DNA from: Glebionis coronaria
Lineage: Eukaryota; Streptophyta; Magnoliopsida; Asterales; Asteraceae
Direction: 5' to 3'
NCBI GenBank assembly: GCA_025667525.1
Contig: CM046875.1
Location: 117,604,340 to 117,668,339 of the forward strand
DNA length: 64,000 nt
A program made the position numbers and the translations under genes. Shown here in pieces: positions 1 to 11,394 of this stretch. The notes under the pieces were generated by a model. That model was not told the origin of the DNA. It searched no databases and worked only from the letters and a program-made list of their open reading frames with translations. Numbering within the stretch: position 1 is the stretch's first letter; each line of letters begins with the position of its first letter.

Positions 1-34
1 TGAAGAAACTCGTTGCTATGATGGGTGGTAAATT

Positions 35-1416
35 GTGGAACCTAGTGTTAAGAAACCTGTTGTAAGACAACCCAATGCACAAAAAGTGACTAGACCCTCT
101 ATCTTGGGAAAACCATCTGTTTTCTCTAGTTCTGCATTTGCAAAACCTGCGTTTGCCCCCAAGACGGATGGGAAGGATAGGTTACCACAAACCACTCCCA
201 AAACACATATTCGATCACAAAGCATTAAGAACACAAATGTGGTTAAACCAGGGATGTATAGATTGGCCACTACACCTACACACAACAAAGAAAGTCAATC
301 ACCTCAGACTTCTAGAAACACTAATAGACGTGTGTCTTTTACTACAGGAGTAGTCCCCACTGATAGTGTTAGCCGGCCCCAGCTTAAGATAACTCGCATG
401 AATGAAAAGGTTTGGCAAAACAAAAGTCAAGGGAAGATGAAGACAGTAGAAGACCACCCTAGGATTTTGAATGTTTCTAAGAATAAAACGTCTGTAATCG
501 CGTATAATGACGATTTGAATGATTCGACTTTGAATGCTTTGAATGTTAAGTTTGTTTGTGTGAAATGTGGAAAGTGTGCTAATGCTAATCATGTTATGTG
601 TGTTTCAAATAATGTCAAAGGCGTAGATACTAGAACTAAGAAGCAAACTGCGATGCCTATTAGTGCTAGAAAACCCAAACAAAAAGTGAACCATTCTGGT
701 GCAACCCCCCCTAAGAAAAGTATATGAGTCTGCTAGCAAGCCTGGGAAATGGTGGTTTGCTAATCAATGTCCTCCAGGATATAAATAGATGCCTAAGGTT
801 AGGACAGAAAATGTGACTACGTGCATTAGTGTGCCTCTAAGTGATGCAACTAGGGAAACTAATGAATCAGAAATCACAACTAACATGGAATCCAATTTAG
901 CAAATGCTCCATCGTGTTCTAATTCATCTGCAGGTGATCGAAATAATTCTCTTCATATTGGACTCCGGATGCACGAAGCACATGACGGGGAATCTCAAGT
1001 TTCTAATTAACTTCGTGGAGAAGTTCCTGGGTACGGTCCGATTCGGAAATGATCAATTTGCACCGATCCTAGGATATGGAGACTTGGTTCAGGGGAATAT
1101 CACTATCAAAAGGGTTTACTACATCGGAGGGCTCAATCACAATCTTTTCTCGGTTGGTCAATTCTGTGATGCGGATTTGGAGGTTGCTTTTAGAAAAAAG
1201 ACATGTTTTGTTCGTGATTATGCTGGGAATGACTTACTTACCGGAACACGGGGTACTGATCTCTACACTATTTCACTACAAGACTCCACATCTTCAACTC
1301 CAATATGTTTCATGGTTAAAGCTTCAACGACTCAAGCTTGGTTATGGCATCAACGTTTATCTCATCTTAACTTTGATACCATCAACTTGCTTTCCAAGAA
1401 AGATATTGTGCGAGGC
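35..1416 (+). pseudogene. Copia A gag C-part, protease and pre-integrase domain (broken)
   Basis: Three overlapping frames cover one ancestral reading frame. The first (35-727) is a Lys/Ser/Pro-rich gag or spacer region with a weak Cys motif (FVCVKCGKC). The next frame continues through a TAG at 786-788. The third (about 904-1416) holds the aspartic protease site LDSGCTKHMTG and the GAG-pre-integrase segment WLWHQRLSHLNFDTINLL. At least two frameshifts (near 720 and 930-960) break it. It ends abruptly at 1416, where element N1 was inserted; the next codons of the same gene are found again at 9082. The start codon of gag is outside the window. Confidence 0.85.
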
Positions 1417-3358
1417 TGATAGGTGTGTAAACATCCATCCTTTTTATCACTTAATTACAATAATAACCGAGCCAAAACGTGTATTTTATGTCATTTATGT
1501 CGGAATTATGCGTGGTTTATGTTTTTGTTGTGATTTAGGACGAAATTGTGAAAAGGGGAGAAAACACGGGCATTTATGGGCTTTTATCGAAGAAAAAGAC
1601 GAAAGACGAAGTCAAGAAGTCAAGAGTGCAAAAAGAACGGAAGTCCAAGACCAATTCTGAAGATTTAACGAAGAAAAAGTCAAAAGACGGAAGTTTACTA
1701 AAAGCCGAAGAACTCAAGTCTTATTTATTGAAGAATTAAAAGACGAGTCCAAAGAAATCCCGAGCCAAAAGTCATTAAAGTCCAAGATTTAAGAAGATTA
1801 AAAGGCTTAAGGACTAATGGTGCAATTAAGAAGAAATGAAAGAGGGGAGGAAGCTTCCTAAGCACTCTTTAATCTCCCCTATATATAGATTAGGATCATT
1901 TCATTTTACTTTCGTTGGATAGTTTGACACACTATTTCTTCCATTTTATTTACCTTGCACATTTAAATTCATGTCCATTTAATTACTTGTCATTTTAATA
2001 CCTTGTCTTGCACCTTAATTACATTTAATTTCAAGTTCTCTTTTAATTCTTGTCAATCTTTACTTTTTCTTGTTAATCTCTTATCTACCTTTCTTTATTT
2101 GATCTTAATCTTCATGCTTTATTGTTTATGTTCATGTTCTTGATTTTTATTGATTTATTTAAGTGGGTTTTGATTATTGTGGTTAGTTTTGTTAGTTTGA
2201 TTGTTTTGGATTGATTGTTTATGCTTAATAGATGTTTATTCATTAGTTTGATTTAATCTTGTGGTTGGATTTGTTTAGTTTTATCTAGATCCGTATTATC
2301 CTTGTTCTTCCTTGTTCTTCGCCTCATCTGTTACTGTATTCCAGGGATATTCCGAATCAACAGTGTATTCCGGATCAAGGATCAGTGGGAAAAGTTGTTC
2401 ATTCGGAATATCAATTGTTCCGAACCAAAGTCGTTCATCTGGAATATTGGACATTCCAGATCAAGGAGATTTATTCGGAATAATTTATTATTCCGGATCA
2501 ATACCTTCATTCGGAATATATCCGGATTAATACTTTCATTCGGAATATTTGACATTCCGGATAAGCCATTTATTCCGGATCAAGCTCACATTCCGGATCA
2601 ACAAATTATTCCGGATAGACAGAACATTCTGAATCAAGATATTCCGGATCAAGGCATTATTTCGAATCAAGGACTTCCATCCGGAATAAGTGACATATTC
2701 CGGATCAAGGAGTTCTATTCGGAATATTATTCCGGATCAAGCAACATTCCGAATCAAGACCAACATTCCGAATCAATACTTTATTCCGGATAAGCGACAT
2801 ATTCCGGATAAAGGATTTATTCTGGATCAATGTTTTGGGTAAATATTCCGAGTGAAGAAGAACATTCCGAACGAAGGTGACATTCCGGATGGATGTTTAT
2901 TCCGAATGAGGGTATTATTCCGGATGAGCTATTTTTCAGGTTCTTTTAATTCTAGTTTTTAATTTTTTGTTTTTAATTTTCAAGTTTACTTTTTCCCGCC
3001 TTTTTACTTAGTTGCACTTTAAGTTTATTTGTCTTAGATTTATTTTAGCCTTGCCTTATTTTAAGTTTTAGTTTTAGTTGCGTTTTAAGTTTGCCTTAGT
3101 TAGATTTAAGTTTGCGTTATTTATTTTAAGTGCCTTTTAATTTTAGTCACGCTTTTAAATACTCGCCATTTACTTTAAATTAGCTGTAGATTTACTTTAC
3201 TGCAATTTTACTTTAATTGTTTGCACTTTTATTTTAAAAACAATCAAAAATATTTGTTTCACCAAAATCAACTGAGTCGTACTTTGAGCCGGAAATCAAT
3301 TCGTTAAGATACCGAGAACAAGAACTTTAATTTTTATACAGGCAAATGCCTTGTATCA
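1417..3358 (+). repeat. 5' LTR of N1
   Basis: Direct repeat of 7124-9076, differing by scattered substitutions and small indels. A TATA-like TATATATAG lies near 1880, followed by the presumed transcription start. A purine-rich stretch (GAAGAAAAAGACG-type repeats) fills 1545-1850. The array of ATTCCGG-containing units lies at 2337-2929, and the rest is T-rich. Confidence 0.9.
2337..2929 (+). repeat. Degenerate ATTCCGGATCAA array inside the N1 LTR
   Basis: Roughly thirty copies of a short unit with core ATTCCGGATCAA, ATTCGGAATA or ATTCCGAATCAA, spaced about 12-25 bp apart in both orientations. The core TTCCGGAA/TTCGGAA is self-complementary, so the array is full of small palindromes. The same array recurs in the 3' LTR at about 8049-8641. 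Open frames run through it by chance and I do not treat them as genes. Confidence 0.85.
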
Positions 3359-3360
3359 AA

Positions 3361-3375
3361 TGGCACCGCTGCCGG
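3361..3375 (+). promoter_or_regulatory. Primer-binding site of N1
   Basis: TGGCACCGCTGCCGG begins two bases after the LTR end. It resembles the TGGCGCCGTTGCCGG site of Athila/Tat-type Ty3 elements, which pairs with the 3' end of tRNA-Asp. N2 has the closely similar TGGCGCCGCTGCCG. Confidence 0.8.
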
Positions 3376-3600
3376 CTCTTTTCGTAAAGATTAACGGTTT
3401 TCTGTGAGAGACGCGTTGCTTTTTGGGATCCGTTCACTCGTGAACGTTATTTTTCGTGTTAAAATTTTTTCAAAAAATCCCAAAAATATCTGAAAAATCA
3501 TAAAAAGCATTTCTTTTTCAAAGTTTTGCACCAAAAATATTCCTCTTTATCCTCTATTATGTTTAATTCTTTTCTTTACCCCTCTTATTTATAATTCTTC

Positions 3601-5088
3601 ATGGATTCGTCGTGCGTGCGTTGTGGGAAACCATGGCATGGTTTTCAAACATGTCAATGGTGTACTTGTGAGCGGTGTGGTTTTGATATCGACGATACAC
3701 AATTTGGATTTTATCCATTTTGCAATTCAACAAATTCATACTTCTCCTCTTACAATACTTTCCCACCCTCTCCCGTCTATGACAATCCCTATCCTCAAGA
3801 TGCACCGGGTTTTTCTCCATACCCGTGGTGTAATATTTGTGGGGGCCCTCACGATGCTTCTTCTTGTGATCCGTCGAAGGTCTTTGAGAAACCACCGTGC
3901 TATCATCCCAGTGTATATAACTTTGAGCCCCCATGTCACACCGTCAATCATCAACCCTTGTGTGCAATTCCTCCTGAGCAAATGGCCCAACTTTTTGACA
4001 CCTTTCAAAAAGTTCAAGAAGCTTGCAACAAGATGATGGAGAAATGTCAAGCGGTTCAGCAATAAGAGCAGGTATCTAACCTTAATTCTTATACTCCCCC
4101 TCTTGTGCCTCCATATTATTATGACAGTGATGACGATGAGAGTCCTATTTCTTGGAACGATGAGCATTCTATTCCTTCGCCCGACTTGCCGGCTCTGGAG
4201 CCTAAGGATTCAACCATCCTAACGGATGAGGATCTGAGCACAATTCCTGCAAAGGAGTCCGACGAATTCAATACGTCTAGTGCTAATAACCTTGTCCCAA
4301 TTCCAAGTGAATCTGAGTTAACATCCGACAGTGACGATGAGTATGATGCACTTTCTTATGATGATGTTCCTTCCACTAACACTTTGGAAGATGATTCTTT
4401 GGCTTTCTCTAATCCTCTTTTTGATCAAGATGATGATTTTACTTCTAGTGATGACGAGTCACTATCCGATGAAGACGTTCCGAAGGAAATTTCCAAGATT
4501 TATTCGAACCCTTTATTTGATTTTGATGACGATTACATATCTAGTGAGGTGAATCCTCTCTTTGACGAAGGGATTGAGGACATTGATAGCTCTGATTCTC
4601 CTACTATTGGTGAGCATACTTTGTTAGCCATGCCCCCTTCTATCGCAGAGGTAGAGAAATTTGACTCTACTGAAAAGGTGACGAAGGTGGAAGGTAATTG
4701 TTCTCACACTTCTCATATTATATTACCACCTACTCCTACCGCGTGCACACCCCAGCGGGTGATGTATCGCTTTTACTCTCCTCGTTTCGTACCGGGAAAT
4801 GAGGATGAGTGCTTTGACCCGGGAGGTGACACTGACCATTCTATGTTTGATAACCTTACGGCTTTGCCAATTGGTCCGCATCCATTGTCTTTGGAGGATG
4901 ACAATGTGATTCCTATACCCACCCCACCTCCCGAGGATCAAGATTTCACATACTTCTCGTATGTTGAAAGGACCTTTCCACCGTTTAAGACTTATCCTCC
5001 TGCCTCTCCTTTATTATATTCCTTCGGGAACGAGGACAAGGTCTTTGATCCCGGTATTACATTCGAGGCTTCCCCATGGACCATTTAA
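3601..5088 (+). pseudogene. N1 ORF: zinc-knuckle plus acidic protein, one in-frame stop
   Basis: One frame runs from ATG 3601 to the stop at 5086-5088, about 495 codons, broken only by TAA at 4063-4065. The stop follows CAG CAA, and a C-to-T change in a Gln codon would explain it. The first part (154 residues) is Cys-rich with two zinc-knuckle-like motifs, CVRCGKPWHGFQTC (CX2CX4HX4C) and CNICGGPHDASSC, the latter matching CETCGGPHSYFNC in N2. The second part is very acidic (Asp/Ser/Glu), repeats NPLFD three times and has two FDPG motifs (CFDPGG, VFDPGI) that also end the N2 polyprotein. Capsid, protease and polymerase are absent. It may be a reduced Gag-like RNA-binding protein; its function is unknown. 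Confidence 0.75.
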
Positions 5089-7109
5089 TTCGGGGACGAG
5101 TCAGGCTCGTGACTCGGTTAACAAAAACAAGCGCTTTTTGGGAGGCAACCCAATTATCTATCTATATTTTTCTTTGTTTTTACCATTAGTGTAGGGGGAG
5201 ACCCGTTGGTGTTTGCTATTTCCTCTCTTCTTCTAATCAGGGATTCGAGCTTCAAAGACACACTCTTGATGATTTTTGACGACCCGTGATTCCGTGTTCC
5301 CTTCTTCCCGGTTCTATCCTAAACTCTTTTCGATTCACTATTTTATATTTTCCAATATTAAATAGAAATCTCTTTAGTTGTCTTTTCCTTAGCGAGATTT
5401 AAACAACGTGCACAATGTCCTAAGTGTAGGGGAGTTTACTCCCACATGCTTAAACATTGAGGACAATGTTTATATTAAGTGTATGGGGGACTTCTATCGA
5501 AGTTAAGTGGTCTTTTCCTTGTATTTGTCCTCATTTTAACCGGAAAATCAATTTTTCGACATTTTTCAAAATTTTTGATCTATTTTGGCCTATTAGCTTT
5601 TGCCTTTGTATAGTTATTTTTTTTCTTTACTAGAATAAATTTTTAATAAAGTGGTTTTAATTTTCAAACGTTGTGAATCTTTTGACTCAACCCAAGTTTA
5701 CTTATCTAAGTTTACTCTAGCTAGTATCCTTAACGTGTTTAAGTCAAGTTTTGCTAGGCTTTTATATAGGGAGCTATAAAACGCGAAAGTCTTAACTCTC
5801 ACGGGTTAAGAACAAGAACTTTTCGCAAGTTCCTATAATTGATCCTAGAGAGTCGTTTATCAAGGGAACTTTAAAATGTGATTTCTAAACTTGAAAAAGT
5901 CTAAGAGTTTGCAAGATCCTATAGGCGACTCGAAAACCTAAAACTTTGATTTAATAGGCTAAGCATCCACGAGTCTCATTACTTGAGATTTTAAACTCTG
6001 GAGAACGAGAGATGATAGAGTCAATTATAAGTTTGGTATTCTTTTGTGAATTTATGTGAGTTAATTATAAGCCTATTCTCCCATCGCTTGTTAATAAATT
6101 TATCTGCAATAAATAAGGTTGTACGATTTAAAAAGTTACTTAGCTTCTAGCCCAAGATCATTTAAAAGTTGCTCGGTATGAATTAGAGTTCATAGCCAAG
6201 GCATAACTTATTGAAGCGGGATGCGAAGATTGGCGAGTCCAAAAAGGTCCTAACAAGACATGAGGGCTATATTTTGTTGCTAAAGATCCAAAGTGATGTG
6301 AAGAATCATTTATCAAAGATCAATATGAAGGATCGAGACACACGACGAAAAGCAAATACTCCCCAAAAGTCATGGAGAAGTCTATCCAAAAAGGCCCTAA
6401 CAAGGTATGAGGATAAATAAAGCCAAGTCCAAAAAGGAGGCGGATCGTTGTATATCAAAGTCCAAAATAAAGATTGGAGAAAAATGAAGAAGTCGTGGTC
6501 CAAATATGAAGAATCTCTCAAAACTTCAAGTGAAGAAATTCCTATTATGAAGAGAAGGCCATTATTTCATGAACGTCTCTCAAGGTTTGAAGTATGAAGT
6601 CGCTGCCAAATATCGGTCCGAGAAAGGTCTCAAATCGCGAAGTGAGTTATGCCAAGATATGAACTTTATGAGGTCCCGAGAAGCAGTTTTAAAAGATTTT
6701 GTCCTTTAGCTAACTATTGATTAAATCGTTCACTTTATTTTCGGCCTAAATAACTATCGAAATAAGTCAGCAATGCATCCTCGTGATCATTCAAGACAAC
6801 AATAAAATATAAGAGATACACCTAGGAATAAGGGAGTCTAAGTGAATAATTGGCCCACATGAGTTCGTGTTAGTTTGCTAACTTATAATAACAATGATCT
6901 CGTTTTTAAGCTTGGTTTGGAGAAAGTGAAAACTTGAGGATGATGATTATTCATAAAATTTCCAAAACCCGAAGGTATGCTTTTGATTTCTTTATTTTGA
7001 ATGTTTATAATTTTTTATCTCTTTAATAAAGGCCAACGTGGATTGATTATGATGAAAAATGTAAACGTGCTTTGTAACTAATGCATTGCATGAGGACATT
7101 GCAATGGTC
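5089..7109 (+). other. N1 3' internal non-coding region with repeated purine-tract motifs
   Basis: No credible gene. PPT-like motifs occur at 5186-5200, 5421-5434 and 5475-5490. Between the last two is a perfect 9-bp hairpin (TAAACATTG, loop AGGA, CAATGTTTA; 5451-5472). A 30-bp motif starting TCCAAAAAGG occurs near 6238 and 6387. All of these have counterparts in N2 (14.1-16.0 kb, opposite strand). Confidence 0.75.
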
Positions 7110-7123
7110 AAGTGTAGGGGATT
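7110..7123 (+). promoter_or_regulatory. Polypurine tract of N1
   Basis: AAGTGTAGGGGATT lies directly before the 3' LTR, the position expected for the plus-strand DNA primer. Confidence 0.8.
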
Positions 7124-9076
7124 TGATAGGTGTGTAAACACCCATCCTTTTTACCACTTAATTACAATAATAATCGAGCCAAAACGTGTATTTTATGTCA
7201 TTTATGTCAGAATTATGCGTGGTTTGTGTTTTTGTTGTGATTTAGGACGAAATTGTGAAAAGGGGAGAAAACACGGGCATTTACGGGCTTTTATCGAAGA
7301 AAAAGACGAAAGACGAAGTCAAGAAGTCAAGAGTGCAAAAAGAACGGAAGTCCAAGACCAATTCTGAAGATTTATCGAAGAAAAAATCAAAAGACGGAAG
7401 TTTACTAAAAGCCGAAGAACTCAAGTCTTATTTATTGAAGAATTAAAAGACGAGTCCAAAGAAATCCCGAGCCAAAAGTCATTAAAGTCCAAGATTTAAG
7501 AAAATTAAAAGGCTTAAGGACTAATGGTGCAATTAAGAAGAAATGAAAGAGGGGAGGAAGCTTCCTAAGCACTCCTTAATCTCCCCTATATATAGATTAG
7601 GATCATTTCATTTTACTTTCATTGGATAGTTTGACACACTATTTCTTCCATTTTATTTACCTTGCACATTTAAATTCATGTCCATTTAATTACTTGTCAT
7701 TTTAGTACCTTGTCTTGCACCTTAATTACATTTAATTTCAAGTAAGTTCTCTTTTAATTCTTGTCAATCTTTACTTTTTCTTGTTAATCTCTTATCTACC
7801 TTTCTTTATTTGATCTTAATCTTCATGCTTTATTGTTTATGTTCATGTTCTTGATTTTTATTGATTTATTTAAGTGGGTTTTGATTATTGTGGTTAGTTT
7901 TGTTAGTTTGATTGTTTTGGATTGATTGTTTATTCTTAATAGATGTTTATTCATTAGTTTGATTTAATCTTGTGGTTGGATTTGTTTAGTTTTATCTAGA
8001 TCCGTATTATCCTTGTTCTTCCTTGTTCTTCGCCTGTTCTGTTACTGTATTCCAGGGATATTCTGAATCAACAGTGTATTCCGGATAAAGGATCAGTGGG
8101 AAAAGTTGTTCATTTGGAATATCATTTGTTCCGAACCAAAGTCGTTCATCCGGAATATTGGACATTTCGGATCAAGGAGATTTATTCGGAATAATTTATT
8201 ATTCCGGATCAATACCTTCATTCGGAATATATATTATTCTGGATCAATACTTTCATTCGGAATATTTGACATTCCGGATAAGCCATTTATTCCGGATCAA
8301 GCTCACATTCCGGATCAACAAATTATTCCGGATAGACAGAACATTCCGAATCAAGATATTCCGGATCAAGGCATTATTTCGAATCAAGGACTTCCATCTG
8401 GAATAAGTGACATATTCCGGATCAAGGAGTTCTATTCAGAATATTATTCCAGATCAAGCAACATTCCGAATCAAGACCAACATTCCGAATCAATACTTTA
8501 TTCCGGATAAGTGACATATTCCGGATAAAGGATTTATTCCGGATCAAAGTTTTGGGTAAATATTCCGAGTGAAGAAGAACATTCCGAAAGAAGGCGACAT
8601 TCCGGATGGATGTTTATTCCGAATGAGGGTATTATTCCGGATGAGCTATTTTTCAGGTTCTTTTAATTCCAGTTTTTAATTTTCTGTTTTTAATTTTCAA
8701 GTTTACTTTTTCCCGCCTTTTTACTTAGTTGCACTTTAAGTTTATTTGCCTTAGATTTATTTTAGCCTTGCCTTATTTTAAGTTTTAGTTTTAGTTGCGT
8801 TTTAAGTTTGCCTTAGTTAGATTTAAGTTTGCGTTATTTATTTTAAGTGCCTTTTAATTTTAGTCACGCTTTTAAATAGTCGTCATTTACTTTAAATTAG
8901 TTGTAGATTTACTTTACTACAATTTTACTTTAATTGTTTTGCACTTTTATTTTAAAAACAATCAAAAATATTTGTTTCACCAAAATCAACTGAGTCGTAC
9001 TTTGAGCCGGAAATCAATTCGTTAAGATAATGAGAACAAGAACTTTAGTTTTTATACGGGCAAAAGCCTTGTATCA
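7124..9076 (+). repeat. 3' LTR of N1
   Basis: Starts TGATAGGTGTG and ends GTATCA. It aligns with 1417-3358 throughout, with a few per cent scattered differences judged by eye, including the array at 8049-8641. The copia A gene resumes immediately after, at 9079. Confidence 0.9.
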
Positions 9077-9078
9077 AA

Positions 9079-11389
9079 GGCCTTCCTAACTTGAAATTAA
9101 TCAAAGATCATATTTGTTCTTCTTGTGAGCTTTGTAAAGCTAAACGGAGTAGTTTCAAGACAAAGACTACACCAAGCTCTAAAGGACGGTTAGATCTTCA
9201 TATAGATCTGTGTGGCCCCATGCGTGTTCAAACCATCAATGCGAAGAAATATGTTATGGTAATTGTCGATGACTACTCAAGGTACACGTGGACCCTCTTC
9301 TTACGGTCCAAGGATAAAACACCTGAGGTTCTCATTAACTTCCTTAAGCTGATACAACGTGGTCTTCAAGCTCAAGTAAAAGTGGTACGTACTGACAGAG
9401 GCACAAAATTCTTGAATTTAAATCTGAAGAAGTATTTTGAAACCGAAGGGATTGAACACGAAACATCTATTGCTAGAACACCTGAACAAAACGGTGTTGT
9501 TGAAAGACGAAACCGTACTTTATTTGAGGCTGCTCGAACATTATTATCTGCTTCAAAACTACCATTATTCTTTTGGGCTGAAGCCGTATCAACCGCATGC
9601 TACACACAAAACCGATCCTTATTTATCCCTAGACACGAAAAGACACCATATCACATAATTAATGATCGCAAACCTTCCCTCAAACACCTTCATGTTTTTG
9701 GATGCACGTGTTACATTATTCGAGATGGTGAAAATCTGGACAAGATGAAAGAGAAAGGTGATGCATGCATTTTAGTGGGATATGCAACTCAGTCTAAGGG
9801 ATACAGAATGTACAACAAGAGAACAAAATTGATAGTCGATACTATTCATATCAGATTTGATGAATTGCAAGAAATGGCACTTAAACAAAACAGTTTAAGT
9901 CCTGATCCACAACGACAAAAGACTTTTGTGCACAACCGCATGGAACTCGGAACTCAAGACTACAACAATGAACCGTCAAGTTCAACGCTGGTTCCTGGAC
10001 ATGTTCCTAGAGCAGATATGACAGTGGGCACGATACTTGAAGAGTTGGAAATGTTATATGGACCGATGTTTGATGAATATTTCACGGGGGAGAAACATGT
10101 TGTATCAAAGTCTTCCGTTGTTACTCATGATAAGAATGATGATACCGATCATCGTCAAGAAAAAGGATACAAATTCATTTACTTCAACATGGGTTGCTGC
10201 AGATCTACCTCCTCAGAATATCACTTCAACAATCAATCCTACAACATCCACAACCACTGTCATTGCTCCAGAGAACACAAATCAAGCAGACGATGCATTA
10301 TCTGACGATGACGATTTTCACAACCCATTCGGTACACCGGTACACGAAACTGAAGAGTCTTCTACTCGCCATGTTGATCCGTCTAATATGCATACGTTCT
10401 ATCAACGAAATCCTTCAACACATCATTGGACCCGAGAACATCCTTTGGTTCAGGTACATGGAAACCCTTCACAGCCTGTTCGTACAAGACGACAACTAGC
10501 CACCGATGGCGATGTTTGTATGTTCGCACTCGCCGTGAGTACAGCTGAACCGAAAAACGCCAAAGAAGCCATGGATGATCATGCTTCGATTGAATCGATG
10601 ACGGATGAACTTCAACAATTTGAAAAACTTAAAGTCTGGAAACTTGTTGACAGACCATACGATGTGATTCCTTTAAATCTTCGTTGGATCTGGAAAAACA
10701 AGATGGATGAAGAAAACATGATCATCAAGAACAAAGCTAGGCTAGTGGCTAAGGGGTATGGCCATAAAGAGGGAATTGATTTTGACGAATCATTTGCACC
10801 AGTTGCTCGTATGGAAGCATGTCAGGATTTTCCTTGCTTATGCTGCACATAAGGGATTCACTGTCTATCAAATGGACATAAAGACGGCATTTCTTAACGG
10901 TCCTTTGAAGGAAGAAGTCTATGTCACATAGCCGGAAGGATTCGTCAATCCTCATTATCTAGAAAAGGTGTATCGTCTCCACAAGGCACTATATGGACTC
11001 AAGCAAGCTCCAAGGGCATGGTACGATGAGCTCTCGAAATTTCTGGTATCCAAAGGTTTCTCAAAAGGTTCCATTGATCTAACTTTGTTCACTTACAAAT
11101 ATGGGGATGACATTTTGCTTGTGCAGATTTATGTTGATGACATTATTTTCGGGTCTACAAACCCAAAACTTTCAAAATAGTTTGAAAAAGTCATGCACAG
11201 CAAATTTGAAATGTCTATGATGCGCGAACTAAAATTCTTTCTAGGAATTCAAGTTCACCAATCCCCAAGTGGTATCTTTATAAACCAAGCTAAGTATTGT
11301 CAAGAGATAATCAAAAAGCATGGTATGACCTCATGTGACCCCGTTGGGACACCATTATCAACCACATCGCTAGATGCTGACTTGGAGGG
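9079..11389 (+). pseudogene. Copia A integrase and first half of reverse transcriptase (broken)
   Basis: The frame resumes with LPNLKLIKDHICSSCELCK, the integrase zinc-binding end. The integrase catalytic acids are visible in HIDLCGPM, VRTDRGTKF and NGVVERRNRT. A frameshift lies near 10150-10190. The reverse transcriptase starts around [20 protein letters not shown] and has the intact active site [12 protein letters not shown]. Further damage: an extra base near 10820, TAG at 10929-10931 and TAG at 11178-11180, the last two at positions where related proteins have Gln. The gene is cut at 11389-11394 by N2 and continues at 22808. Confidence 0.9.
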
Positions 11390-11394
11390 AAATG

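Larger units (their letters stand above)
1417..9076 (+). mobile_element. Non-autonomous Ty3-type LTR retrotransposon N1 nested in copia A pol
   Basis: Two LTRs of about 1.95 kb start TGATAGGTGTG and end GTATCA, so the ends form a short TGATA/TATCA inverted repeat. A tRNA-Asp-type primer site follows the 5' LTR and a purine tract precedes the 3' LTR. The bases before and after are gaggc (1412-1416) and aaggc (9077-9081), a 5-bp duplication with one mismatch. The 3.8-kb interior has a single ORF (3601-5088, one internal stop) and no reverse transcriptase, RNase H or integrase, so mobility must have depended on another element. Its LTR start, primer site, purine tracts and 3' interior match N2, so the two are siblings. 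Confidence 0.88.

Noticed and set aside
2302..2793. 163-codon ORF in the N1 LTR
   Set aside because: It translates the ATTCCGGATCAA array; the composition is dictated by the repeat and the matching ORF in the other LTR starts elsewhere.
2337..2929. CRISPR-like repeat array
   Set aside because: Units are degenerate, occur in both orientations with irregular spacing, lie in an LTR and are duplicated with it; this is eukaryotic DNA.
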